From Vallitaleaceae bacterium (GTDB lineage: Bacteria > Bacillota > Clostridia > Lachnospirales > Vallitaleaceae), in contig JANQFZ010000046.1 of assembly GCA_028277605.1 (NCBI GenBank), positions 124,001 through 188,000 on the forward strand: a stretch of DNA of 64,000 bases, read 5' to 3'. A model generated the notes under the pieces. The model ran no database searches. It worked only from the letters and a program-made list of their open reading frames with translations, and had not been told where the DNA came from. The position numbers and the translations under genes are program-made. Each line of letters opens with the position of its first letter. Within the stretch, counting starts at the first letter, position 1. This document shows positions 46,802 to 55,271 of this stretch, piece by piece.

Positions 46802-48130
46802 TTATTCCATAGCATTTCTCATTGCTTGAGCTGCACCCTCTAATTCGGTTACAACATCTTCTCCATTCCAGATATTGGCATAGCAGCCTGCCATAGCATT
46901 CCAATAAGCTGCCATTTCAGGTATAGATGGCATAGGATGTGATGATAAAAATTGATCATAGATAGCTTTATTGAACTCATTATCAGGTACAATATCTTTT
47001 CTAGGTGAGACCTTATCAATCATTTCTATACGCAACTGGATCATTTCTTTACTTGATAAGAAAGCAGCTAATATTTTGGATGCATTTGGATACTTGGTAT
47101 AAGCATTGATATAGTTTGCACGAACCCCAGAGAATGGTTTAGGATTTTTACCTTCCGCAACCGCAGGTATAGGTGCTATACCAAAATTGCAACCCGCATC
47201 TCTAAGTGTATCTGCCGTCCAAGGTCCAGTTATAATAAAGGCACAATTATCATTCGTAAAAGACGATACTGCCATATCAAGAGATGCATCTTCAGCATTA
47301 ACATCGTAAATATCTCTTATGGATTGATAGAACTTCATAGCATCAACCGCTTCTTGAGTATCTAAACCTAATTGATTCGGATCATCCCCTTTAGGTCCAA
47401 ACAAATCTGCTCCATAAGCACTTAAAAATGCATAAGTATAATAAGAATCATCCACATCGAACATAAAAGCAAATTTATTGTTAGCTGGATCATTAAAAGT
47501 CTTAGCAAAATCAAAGACCTCTTGGAATGTGGTAGGTGGCGTATCTACAAGCTCTTTATTATAAAACATAAGATAGGTTTCTACTGCTGTTGGATAACCA
47601 TACCACTTTCCACCAATGGATGTTGCATTAATAATGTTAGTTTCATAGACATCCTTAGACAAAGCATCATTTTCAAGAACCAATCCAGCTTCAATAACTC
47701 TACCTAAATGATCATGTGCCATAGCAAATACATCTGCACCATTACCATTGGGTCCATCCAATTCTAACTGTGCTGCTGAATCCGTTTGTCCGATTGGCGC
47801 AAACTCTAACTGAATATTGGGATAGATCTCATTAAATCGTTTCATAGCTGCTAGAGTGAATTCTTCTTCTCCTCCTTGAGACTCCCATAGCAATAATTTA
47901 GCATCAGGCTCTGGTTCTAAATCTGGATGCCAATCATATTTATCTTTAGGTTTATGTTCTGTATCTGTATCATTAGTTTCTGAGTCTGCTAAATCTGTAG
48001 TAGTGCTGTTATCAGTCGTATTAGAAGTATCAGCTGGCTGAGTATTATTGTCTTTACTACCACATGCAGAAAAAAAAGCGATAGACATAAGTAACACAAG
48101 ACATACTGCTATAACCTTATTACATTTCAT
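46802..48130 (-). CDS. Maltose/maltodextrin-binding lipoprotein
   Basis: A 442-residue solute-binding lipoprotein. The signal ends at the lipobox FSAC (Cys23), followed by a long Asp/Thr/Asn linker. The mature sequence is MalE-like: AKLLLWESQGGEEEFTLAAMKRFNEIYPNIQLEFAPIGQTD, DVFAMAHDHLGRVIEAGLV, GGKWYGYPTAVETYLMFYNKELV, and NCAFIITGPWTADTLRDAGCNFGIAPIPA. A GGGAGGA site precedes the ATG. It is first in the operon with malF, malG and a chemoreceptor, behind its own promoter at about 48250. Maltodextrin specificity is supported by this similarity and by the debranching enzyme nearby. Confidence 0.92.
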   Translation of the reverse strand: MKCNKVIAVCLVLLMSIAFFSACGSKDNNTQPADTSNTTDNSTTTDLADSETNDTDTEHKPKDKYDWHPDLEPEPDAKLLLWESQGGEEEFTLAAMKRFNEIYPNIQLEFAPIGQTDSAAQLELDGPNGNGADVFAMAHDHLGRVIEAGLVLENDALSKDVYETNIINATSIGGKWYGYPTAVETYLMFYNKELVDTPPTTFQEVFDFAKTFNDPANNKFAFMFDVDDSYYTYAFLSAYGADLFGPKGDDPNQLGLDTQEAVDAMKFYQSIRDIYDVNAEDASLDMAVSSFTNDNCAFIITGPWTADTLRDAGCNFGIAPIPAVAEGKNPKPFSGVRANYINAYTKYPNASKILAAFLSSKEMIQLRIEMIDKVSPRKDIVPDNEFNKAIYDQFLSSHPMPSIPEMAAYWNAMAGCYANIWNGEDVVTELEGAAQAMRNAME

Positions 48131-48245
48131 AATGGTTCCTCCCAGATCATCATTTTTATTAAATTTACATATTTATGCAAATTTTTATTATGTAAGCAAT
48201 TACAACTAGTATAAATTGTGCAAACGTAAGAGAGCTTCTTGTTAT

Positions 48246-48315
48246 ATTATACCATTTACTGATGATGTGTCAATGTTTTTTGTGTATTATTACTAATAAT
48301 TGAATGGTTAGTAAT
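48246..48315 (-). promoter_or_regulatory. Promoter and upstream inverted repeat of the mal operon
   Basis: On the minus strand TTGACA (48273-48268), 16 bases, TATAAT (48251-48246) is a near-perfect promoter about 115 bases before malE. Just upstream, ATTACTAA (48289-48296) and TTAGTAAT (48308-48315) form an eight-base perfect inverted repeat around 11 bases, placed where an activator would bind (about -55). No regulator gene is adjacent. The remaining gap to 48747 is AT-rich and shows no gene. Confidence 0.75.
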
Positions 48316-48747
48316 TATGTTTTAGTGTTATTAACTTGATCCCTCCCAGCTTTTTGTTATTTATCAATAAAAATCAGTTAAATTATTGGTTATAATTAAA
48401 CCGATAAACGAACTCTTGTTAACTCAACTTGATTTGATTTGTTAACGTTTTAAATGGTGTTTCAATAAGATAAGTATGTTAATATCCCAAAACAACTTAA
48501 ATGACAAAACTTGTTACAGCACAAAACAAGCCTATAATGGTATACTTAACGCCTTTATATTATTAATTTAAGCAAGGTAAAAAAGAGTTAATAATTAACG
48601 ACTAATTTTAATGATTCAATCAAAAAATAACTTTATAGAAAACGCTTAGTATTCAAACGACATATTCTGTTATTTTTAAACAAATTTCTCTATTATTTTG
48701 TTTGCATTTTATCTATATTATATAAACACCCAACAACCTCATATAGT

Positions 48748-48777
48748 TCAAGTCCTTAAATCACTTTAAGGACTTGA
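48748..48777 (-). terminator. Hairpin after the 44-residue peptide gene
   Basis: TCAAGTCCTTAAA (48748-48760) and TTTAAGGACTTGA (48765-48777) make a 13-base perfect stem with a four-base loop, 14 bases beyond the small gene's stop codon. A T run is lacking, so efficiency is uncertain. Confidence 0.6.
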
Positions 48778-48790
48778 CGTTGTTTAGAGT

Positions 48791-48925
48791 TTAATAAGAT
48801 GTATTTTCTTCATCTCTATCATACTGCTTATCTCTCTTTTCATAATCGAGTATATCCTCTTCTCCAAACTCTGTACAACCTTTACTTTTAGTCGTTAGGG
48901 GATCTTTAACCTTAACTTTTTTCAT
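48791..48925 (-). CDS. Small acidic 44-residue protein, unknown
   Basis: A reading frame of 44 codons with a perfect AAGGAGG site seven bases before its ATG, beginning MKKVKVKDPLTTKSKGCTEF and continuing with a highly charged tail (EEDILDYEKRDKQYDRDEEN). A strong hairpin follows the stop. It is too short for domain recognition. The strong ribosome site, terminator and even composition argue that it is a real gene. It sits beside spore-coat-like peptides, so a sporulation role is possible but unproven. Confidence 0.6.
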   Translation of the reverse strand: MKKVKVKDPLTTKSKGCTEFGEEDILDYEKRDKQYDRDEENTSY

Positions 48926-49094
48926 TTTCCAACCTCCTTCTTATGTTATTTTGCTTATTTTAAATCATTCTATACCAAAGAGTTTAAGATGGTTTTGTTT
49001 GATATAATGGCAGAAAGGGTTATAAGTTTTTTTGGTATATTATTCTTAAATATGTAAATAATAAATGTGCATTAATAAATAAAGGAGGCTTATT

Positions 49095-49274
49095 ATGACA
49101 ACAAAAGAACTATCCTATTGTAATGATCTTTTAAATCAAGAAAAAACTCTAATTACAAAGTGTCAAGATTATAGTTCGCAAATATCTGATACGACACTTA
49201 AAAATCTTTGCAATCGATTAGCAGAAAAACATCTGCAAAATTATAATTCTATCTATCAACAATTAAATAGCTAA
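49095..49274 (+). CDS. Small CotF-like protein
   Basis: A 59-residue helical protein starting at an ATG seven bases after AAAGGAGG. The sequence (MTTKELSYCNDLLNQEKTLI, then SDTTLKNLCNRLAEKHLQNY) follows the pattern of the coat F domain, in which two helices pair with LLxxEK and LxxLCNRLAEKH motifs. The next gene, 12 bases on, encodes a second CotF-like protein, so the two probably form one operon and may assemble together. Such proteins are made in the mother cell during sporulation. Assignment is by pattern rather than by search. Confidence 0.72.
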   Translation: MTTKELSYCNDLLNQEKTLITKCQDYSSQISDTTLKNLCNRLAEKHLQNYNSIYQQLNS

Positions 49275-49286
49275 AGGAGGTCAATT

Positions 49287-49547
49287 ATGCGACAAGAACA
49301 AGATTTATTTAATGACATACTTGTATCAGAAAAGCACTTATGTACCACTTATGAAACTGCGGTTACAGAAGCTGCAACCCCAAATATAAGAAAAGAATTT
49401 GAGCAGGTTCTTAATGATACTCTATGCATTCAAGATGATGTATTTAAAGCGATGAGTGAAAGAGGCTGGTATAAAGTAGAACAAGCACAACAAACCAAAA
49501 TTGATGAAGCAAAAAATAAATACGCTAAGAAACCAACATTAAATTAA
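49287..49547 (+). CDS. Spore coat protein, CotF family
   Basis: An 86-residue CotF-type protein: a short helical bundle with FNDILVSEKHLCTTYETAVTEAATPNIRKEF and LNDTLCIQDDVFKAMSERGWYKVEQA, the last being the family hallmark (MxxRGWYxxExA). AAAGGAGG ends eight bases before the ATG. It is second in a two-gene unit with the 59-residue CotF-like gene and is followed by a terminator. It probably belongs to the spore coat or an associated ferritin-like layer. Confidence 0.87.
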   Translation: MRQEQDLFNDILVSEKHLCTTYETAVTEAATPNIRKEFEQVLNDTLCIQDDVFKAMSERGWYKVEQAQQTKIDEAKNKYAKKPTLN

Positions 49548-49561
49548 ACAATAAACTAACA

Positions 49562-49600
49562 AATGCAGCTGATCTAATGTTTTTAAAGATCGGCTGCATT
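49562..49600 (+). terminator. Terminator after the cotF-like genes
   Basis: AATGCAGCTGATCT (49562-49575) pairs with AGATCGGCTGCATT (49587-49600), with one G-T wobble, followed by TCTAATT. The long stem supports termination although the T run is short. Confidence 0.75.
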
Positions 49601-49736
49601 TCTAATTGATAAAAATACATATTATCTATAACGCTTGCTAATTAAAGGGATTTAGAATAAAAATATAAGGGCAAGAACTGTATTGAACATATAGGAAATA
49701 TATTACTATAAAATGTGTATTACTTAAAGATCTGTA

Positions 49737-50117
49737 TTATTTATAGTTGAGTGTAACTAAAACACAAGCTTGTACTGCTTCTATACCTTTTTCTTGAGCA
49801 AGCGCTAACAGCTCATCATTAACCGTTCCTGGTTGAAGCCATATATATCTTATTCCTAAATTATCGCAGTCATTAACAATCGACATCCCAATTTTTGGAT
49901 TGACAACAAAGCAAACGACTTCAGGATTCTGCGGAAGTTGATCTAAGGTCTTATAGACTTTATCTCCATCTATTTCTTGATATTTTGGACTTACGGGGTA
50001 AACATGATATCCTTTGTCTTTTAGTTTCTTGTAGATCTTAAAGCCATATTTTTCTTCATCCGCTGTAGCACCAACTACAGCCCATGATTGAAATTCTAAA
50101 AGCTGCATAGCATCCAT
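49737..50117 (-). CDS. CoA-binding domain protein
   Basis: A 126-residue single-domain protein with the CoA-binding Rossmann fold: WAVVGATADEEKYGFKIYKKLKDKGYHVYPVSPKYQEIDG, then VVCFVVNPKIGMSIVNDCDNLGIRYIWLQPG. This is the stand-alone family (YccU-like) found widely in bacteria, probably a CoA or nucleotide sensor of unknown partner. AGAGGTGATG gives a usable ribosome site. The gene stands alone between the coat genes and the chemoreceptor. The 280-base gap on its 5' side is taken by the next gene's leader. Confidence 0.9.
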   Translation of the reverse strand: MDAMQLLEFQSWAVVGATADEEKYGFKIYKKLKDKGYHVYPVSPKYQEIDGDKVYKTLDQLPQNPEVVCFVVNPKIGMSIVNDCDNLGIRYIWLQPGTVNDELLALAQEKGIEAVQACVLVTLNYK

Positions 50118-50420
50118 AACATCACCTCTTATTTCTTATTTGCAAATAAACGCCCTTAGTATACCATATATTAGTATGTCCTTAAAGTGGTGTAATAAGT
50201 CAAATCTATTAACCCATGTACTTTTTACTCAAAGCAGATTTATGCTTGATATATTTCGTCACATTTTGACAGGTTTTGCTGAATTATGGAAAGTATTTGT
50301 GTCAATTATACCTAAACTCTATACGGTTTTGTCTATTTGTGATATAATATATTTATAATGTAAAATATTGGTATTTTATTTCCAATACCTAATACAATAA
50401 TGTCTATGGAGGTGCTGATT

Positions 50421-52061
50421 TTGAAAAGTATTAAGACAAAATTTATTGGTATTCTATTCATTCTTGCAATCATTTTAACTCTATCTAATAGTCTTGTCTC
50501 TTCTTTCGTTTCACAAAAACTATTAGATTCCAAGGAAAAAACATATCTAGAGTATACAGTAAGTACTACATCTGAGCTCATGCATCAAAAACTAAAAGCA
50601 CTTGAGAATACACCCGAAAATTCAACACAGTTAACCGCATATTTAAAAGAATGTATGATAAATAAAACCTATCAAGCGGTTATGATTCATAAAAATGGTT
50701 CCTTTATCTCATTAGACAACCTACAGTCTAATCTTGATGAAACCATAACGCAAAAAATAATAAGTCAAGAAAAAGGTAGTGATAACACGACTTATAATGG
50801 AAATAAAATGGTTATTGCTTATGCTCCACTAGCCCAAACCGATTGGTTCATAGCTATGTTTAGTAAAACTTCCAGCTTTAGGGAAAACCTTTTTCCTTTT
50901 GTTCTTCCACAAACCATAGGTGGGCTTATCCTATTAATTATTGTTGTTTTAGTTTCATTTAAAGGCATACATACGCTAACCTCTACACTAAAGTCAGCAA
51001 CTGCAAGTATCCTTAGTATGTCCGATGAGCATACAACGCTAACCTTTAATGAGAAGCTGTTAAAGCGAAAAGACGAACTCAGTCATCTATTAAACGAGTT
51101 TTTGAAGATAAAAAATAACCTCAACAAAATGGTTAAGAATATTACCATCTCATCTGAATACATGTCAGATACATCCGATACCATTCATCAAGCTTCTGAA
51201 GTGATGCTATCTGGTATGAATGAAATGACACAAGCAATTACTCATATTGCAGAGAGTTCATCTACACAAGTTGAAAACGTGGGTAAATCACAGAAGACAA
51301 TGGATGTACTTAGTAATGTTATTGATGAAAATCTAATGATTTTAAAAGAACTCTTAAAATCATACCAGCTAATGAATGATACGGTTCTTGCAGGTAAGAA
51401 CAGTCTAGAAGAGCTACAGACCAAAAGTGATGATAGTTCAAATTCAATGGATAATGTTTATACGATTGTAAAGGAGACAAACGACAGTGCTATCAAAATA
51501 AGTGAAGCAACTGCTATGATAGCACAAGTTTCTGAAGAAACCAATTTACTAGCTTTAAATGCAGCTATTGAAGCGGCAAGAGCTGGAGAATCAGGCAAAG
51601 GTTTTGCTGTTGTAGCCGATGAAATTAGAAAGCTATCTGAGCAATCCTCAAAATTTACAGATAAAATTAAGAATACAGTCCTAGAACTCCAAGAAAGATC
51701 CAGCCAAGCTTATAAGGAAACAAAAACTGTGAAAGAGTCCGTTGGTTCTCAAACCAAGATTCTACAGGAAACTCAGGAAAAATTTAACCAAATCAGTGAT
51801 ACTATTGATACGTCACAAATCTATGTGACTGCAATAGAACAAAATAGTACTATGATGAAAGATGAAAAAGATACGGTTAAGGAATCTATTCGTATTATTT
51901 TGTCTCAATCAGAGTCTATCGAAGCTTCGACACAGCAGGCAGCAGCCTCATCTCAAGAACAAGCATCGCAGTCAACAGTAATAACCAATCAGGTTGAAAT
52001 GCTGTCTCAATTAGCGAATGAATTACAATCATCTATTCAACAGTCTAAGAACGAGCTATAG
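50421..52061 (+). CDS. Methyl-accepting chemotaxis protein
   Basis: A 546-residue chemoreceptor. The first membrane span is at residues 7-30, a single-Cache-sized extracellular sensor covers about 30-155 ([19 protein letters not shown]), and the second span is near 165-185. A degenerate HAMP and a coiled coil follow, with the tip [35 protein letters not shown]. The start is TTG at 50421, eight bases after GGAGG; the ATG at 50400 lies upstream of that ribosome site. Ligand unknown. It is monocistronic with its own terminator. It shares little with the larger receptor at 40629 outside the signalling domain. Confidence 0.9.
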   Translation: MKSIKTKFIGILFILAIILTLSNSLVSSFVSQKLLDSKEKTYLEYTVSTTSELMHQKLKALENTPENSTQLTAYLKECMINKTYQAVMIHKNGSFISLDNLQSNLDETITQKIISQEKGSDNTTYNGNKMVIAYAPLAQTDWFIAMFSKTSSFRENLFPFVLPQTIGGLILLIIVVLVSFKGIHTLTSTLKSATASILSMSDEHTTLTFNEKLLKRKDELSHLLNEFLKIKNNLNKMVKNITISSEYMSDTSDTIHQASEVMLSGMNEMTQAITHIAESSSTQVENVGKSQKTMDVLSNVIDENLMILKELLKSYQLMNDTVLAGKNSLEELQTKSDDSSNSMDNVYTIVKETNDSAIKISEATAMIAQVSEETNLLALNAAIEAARAGESGKGFAVVADEIRKLSEQSSKFTDKIKNTVLELQERSSQAYKETKTVKESVGSQTKILQETQEKFNQISDTIDTSQIYVTAIEQNSTMMKDEKDTVKESIRIILSQSESIEASTQQAAASSQEQASQSTVITNQVEMLSQLANELQSSIQQSKNEL

Positions 52062-52065
52062 CTAT

Positions 52066-52100
52066 TCAAAGCTGATTAGCTTTTTCACTGGATCAGCTTT
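52066..52100 (+). terminator. Terminator of the 546-residue chemoreceptor gene
   Basis: AAAGCTGAT pairs with ATCAGCTTT and is followed by TTT; the hairpin begins about six bases after the stop codon. Confidence 0.75.
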
Positions 52101-52228
52101 TTATCAGATTTATCTTCTATAGAAGGTACTTAACTGTTATAATAAAAAAACAGCTATGTAATAAGTTGGTTCACCATTTTCTAGAGATTGCGAAAGACAG
52201 TCAAAATTATAGCTTAAGATAAACAGTC

Positions 52229-52329
52229 AAGGTTTAATAGTATTAGCTCCATAACCCCCTAAACGTCCATGTTTAGTAGGGTTTACGCTTCACTCCTGTT
52301 TTGCTGTGCAGCTAATACTATTAAACCTT
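52229..52329. repeat. 101-nt inverted-repeat element or structured RNA
   Basis: A 20-base perfect inverted repeat (left arm 52229-52248, opening AAGGTTTAAT; right arm 52310-52329, ending ATTAAACCTT) encloses 61 bases. Inside, CTAAAC and GTTTAG form a nested hairpin with an outer CCC/GGG pair. It lies in a 385-base gap between the chemoreceptor terminator and the DUF2087 gene and has no coding frame. There is no T run after the right arm and no clear target-site duplication at the edges, so a terminator and a fresh MITE are both less likely than a small structured RNA or an old mobile remnant. Confidence 0.6.
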
Positions 52330-52446
52330 TCTTTGAATATGTCATAAGATGCTATAATTTCTCGTTCCAAACAAAAATCGACATAACTATTATATTGTTG
52401 TTGATTAAATAAAAAATGGTACATTTAAAATGAAAGGATGGATATT

Positions 52447-52692
52447 ATGTTATCAAGGTATATAGGAAGTGATGGTAAGTTGACCACCTTCCCCAAAAAA
52501 CAGAACAGGAAAATTTTGGTTTTAACTGAAATTATAAAGAAATTTGAAACTGAAAACATGTATACAGAAAAAGAGATTAATGAAGTGCTTAAATCTATCT
52601 ATGATGATTATGCTATAATTCGACGTAGCTTAGTTGATTATGGTTTTTTAGATAGGAACAAGGATGGCAGTATGTATTGGGTTAAGTCATAA
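52447..52692 (+). CDS. DUF2087 domain protein
   Basis: An 81-residue protein that is entirely a DUF2087 domain: RYIGSDGKLTTFPKKQNRKILVLTEIIKKF, TEKEINEVLKSIYDDYAIIRRSLVDYGFLDRNKDGSMYWV. This is a winged-helix-like fold often found as the C-terminal half of ArsR-type regulators or alone in Firmicutes. It is probably a small DNA-binding regulator. I start at the ATG at 52447, eight bases after AAAGGA; the ATG at 52438 is too close to that site. Target unknown. Confidence 0.85.
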   Translation: MLSRYIGSDGKLTTFPKKQNRKILVLTEIIKKFETENMYTEKEINEVLKSIYDDYAIIRRSLVDYGFLDRNKDGSMYWVKS

Positions 52693-52808
52693 ACCATTAA
52701 AATTTTTGGAACATATAGTATGAGTAGTTCTACTTATAGATTATATATAAAAAATCAGCAGATAATTAATTAGGTTTTTCTGCTGACTTATATATAATAC
52801 TAATATAT

Positions 52809-53305
52809 TTATGGATTCTTAATATAATCCGTAATGAATTGTGGCACTTTATCTTTATGAACGTCTATTCTTATAAATTGAACTTCTTCAGAGTTTATCA
52901 GTTTTACATAAATCCCCACTTCCCTAAATTGTGTATGATAGTTATAAGATTGATTATAAAACATCCTTATGTTCAGAGTTAAATATCGAATTATACGAAT
53001 GATACTCATTAGAAATATCCTTTTTTACAACAGCTATTTTTATAACATCTTCTGGCTGTATTACAATATCCTTATAATAATCTCTATCTTTCAGCCATTT
53101 CCAGCTCCATTTGAACCAACGAATCCATAAACAGAACCTTTTTTCACATGTAAAGTAACATCCTTGAGAGCTTGAGAACCGTCAAAGCTTTTACTCAAAT
53201 GGTCAATCTGTATTGTTCTCCCCTTTCTGTTACGCTATCCATATAAATACTATCCATTATAGTTAATATATCCTCTTTTGATATACCAATATAGCTGGCG
53301 TATTA
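52809..53305 (-). pseudogene. Decayed second copy of the GntR/ABC/permease operon
   Basis: Read on the minus strand this stretch holds, in operon order, pieces of three genes that are intact at 53349-56533. First are the last 30 codons of the GntR gene (YIGISKEDILTIMDSIY). Then comes the ABC ATPase start region through Walker A (LSKSFDGSQALKDVTLHVKK, then FVGSNGAG), broken at about 53102. It joins directly to the permease 3' end (KWLKDRDYYKDIVIQPEDV, later HKDKVPQFITDYI). The ATPase start codon is lost, the junction creates a stop, and the permease piece has a further frame change. About 95% identity in the ATPase piece suggests a fairly recent tandem duplication followed by large deletions. 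Confidence 0.82.
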
Positions 53306-53348
53306 ATTGTATTTATTAATCCTTTTATTATATTAGCTTCTAGTGTTC

Positions 53349-55271
53349 TTAGTTAATTTTTCTTTCCCTAATGAAATCAGTAATAAATTGTGGCACTTTA
53401 TCTTTATGAACGTATACTTGTATATATTGAAGTGTAGTTTTATCATGTTTGACATAGATTATTATTTCCCTAAAATGTGTATTATAGTTATAGGATTGAT
53501 TATCTAAAATTTCTTTTATTTGCCCTTTGTCTTCAATGTATAAAATATCATCCTGAGCAGTGTTAAAAAAAGTACCCTCTGTATATGAATTCATATAATA
53601 ATCATCTTCCGTTACAACAGCTATTTTAACAACATCTTCTGGCTGCATCACAATATCTTTATAATATCCTTTATCTTTTAACCATTGTATACTTTTTTCA
53701 TAGCTTAACTTTAGCTCAGCATTTACTGTGAAGTTTTTTCCTTGGTTATCAGTTCCGTTAAATCGAAGACTAGCTATACCATTACTTAATTTTATAGAAT
53801 TATAAGATTCGTTAATAATATCTTTTTTAATTAAATGAATAAACATGTTAAGGTCAGATGGGTTTTTAATTACTGTATTGTTTAAAAAATCTGGCTCTAT
53901 AACTACATTGTGGATATCTTCTTCATTTTTTCTTAATAGCCCATAGTGATTATACCTACTTTCATAGGATTGGTAAATAGGAGCTAAGTAGGTATCATAG
54001 GTAGTATCTACTCTATAATATCTAAGAATTTTTTTCCCGTTTTTTAGATAGTAATTAATGGAAATATGATTATTTCCTAAATTTCTATCACTTACAATCT
54101 TTGAATGGAGGTTTGATATAGCTATAATATTTTCTTCTGTTTTATATGACTTATCTACCTCACTATTTATAATTTTATAGTCTGCATCTGTACATAGAGA
54201 AACGTATTCAATATCATCAACCTTTGGAATCCTTTTTTCAAAACCTGTTATGTCAAATCTTATGCCAAGAAGGACAAGACCCATAACAATGGCATAGACA
54301 ACTAATCCTTTATATTTATTGAATACTCTCCATCTCTTTTGAAGCAGCATTTCTGAAGCAAAATAGCCAATAACTGTCCCAATAATAGCACCTATAGTAA
54401 AGTTAGTTAGAGTACCATTATTTCTAAAATTATAGATAATTCCCCCTAGCAACATGAAACAGAAAGTTACACCATATTTAAAAACACCATTTAAATGCTT
54501 TATAGATATTATTTTAGAGGCATTTTCCAGATTTCTTCTGTTATACAGGTATAAGGCAAAACCATAAAAAACAATGCAATATACCAAGCAAGTAATATAA
54601 TACCTTATATCCTGAACCTCAAGAAGTAATGGTGATAAAAAGCTGTAATCACGTATCATATTTTGATAGGTAAAACCAAATACCAACTGTTCAAGATAAG
54701 TTACTGCCATTATATAAATCCCATAGGGTAATAACATAAAGATATATGAGAATACAAAATGCCAAAAAGATATACCTACTACAACTCCAATAAATGAACT
54801 TATAACAAATACAGTTGTAGATATCAGGGTGCTTTGTAATAACCATTCAATGTATTTTAGATGATGAGGACTATTAACTATTACTGATAAACCCATTAAA
54901 AGCAATGTATTGATTAATAAAGGAGCAATCAGCAGGGTCATACCCGCTAATATATGGCTGTTAAAAATTTGTATTCGTGTATAGGGATAACTATGCACGG
55001 TTGTATAAGCTTTAACCACTTGTAAATATCTAAATAGAATGATTGCAACTAGTACAGGTAGTAGAAGTAAAGTAAAATTAATTATTGAAGTATCAAATTC
55101 TAATATATTACTAATATAATAACTACTATAATTCTCACTAAAACCGTTTAATAGAATATATAGAGGCATCACAAAAAATAGAAATAGAGTATAAATAATG
55201 CCAAACCATCCATGTTTCTTTAAATCATTAATATAGAGCGTTAAACTAAAGAATGATGTCTTTGACTTCAT
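53349..55271 (-). CDS. ABC-2-type membrane permease with C-terminal extracellular domain
   Basis: A 640-residue membrane protein. Six or more spans fill the first 330 residues (WFGIIYTLFLFFVMPLYILLNG; LLPVLVAIILFRYL; GVTFCFMLLGGIIYNF). The last 310 residues are soluble, beginning at RFDITGFEKRIPKVDDIEYV and ending HKDKVPQFITDFI. It resembles the permeases encoded beside YtrA/YtrB in Firmicutes, which are thought to export or relieve cell-wall antibiotics. The start overlaps the ATPase gene end by 26 bases. It is the third gene of the GntR operon. Its 3' end is duplicated in the pseudogene downstream. Confidence 0.87.
   Translation of the reverse strand: MKSKTSFFSLTLYINDLKKHGWFGIIYTLFLFFVMPLYILLNGFSENYSSYYISNILEFDTSIINFTLLLLPVLVAIILFRYLQVVKAYTTVHSYPYTRIQIFNSHILAGMTLLIAPLLINTLLLMGLSVIVNSPHHLKYIEWLLQSTLISTTVFVISSFIGVVVGISFWHFVFSYIFMLLPYGIYIMAVTYLEQLVFGFTYQNMIRDYSFLSPLLLEVQDIRYYITCLVYCIVFYGFALYLYNRRNLENASKIISIKHLNGVFKYGVTFCFMLLGGIIYNFRNNGTLTNFTIGAIIGTVIGYFASEMLLQKRWRVFNKYKGLVVYAIVMGLVLLGIRFDITGFEKRIPKVDDIEYVSLCTDADYKIINSEVDKSYKTEENIIAISNLHSKIVSDRNLGNNHISINYYLKNGKKILRYYRVDTTYDTYLAPIYQSYESRYNHYGLLRKNEEDIHNVVIEPDFLNNTVIKNPSDLNMFIHLIKKDIINESYNSIKLSNGIASLRFNGTDNQGKNFTVNAELKLSYEKSIQWLKDKGYYKDIVMQPEDVVKIAVVTEDDYYMNSYTEGTFFNTAQDDILYIEDKGQIKEILDNQSYNYNTHFREIIIYVKHDKTTLQYIQVYVHKDKVPQFITDFIRERKIN

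Noticed and set aside
48638..48660. Possible CcpA catabolite-control site (AAAACGCTTAG) far upstream of the mal operon
   Set aside because: It matches only the central half of the site, with the outer positions wrong, and lies about 500 bases before malE.
50318..50346. Possible sigma-D (flagellar) promoter before the second chemoreceptor
   Set aside because: TAAA followed at the right distance by TCTATTT matches only about four of seven -10 positions.
52229..52329. Reading the 101-nt inverted repeat as a plain terminator
   Set aside because: It has no T run, a 61-base loop, and the chemoreceptor already has a terminator at 52066-52100.
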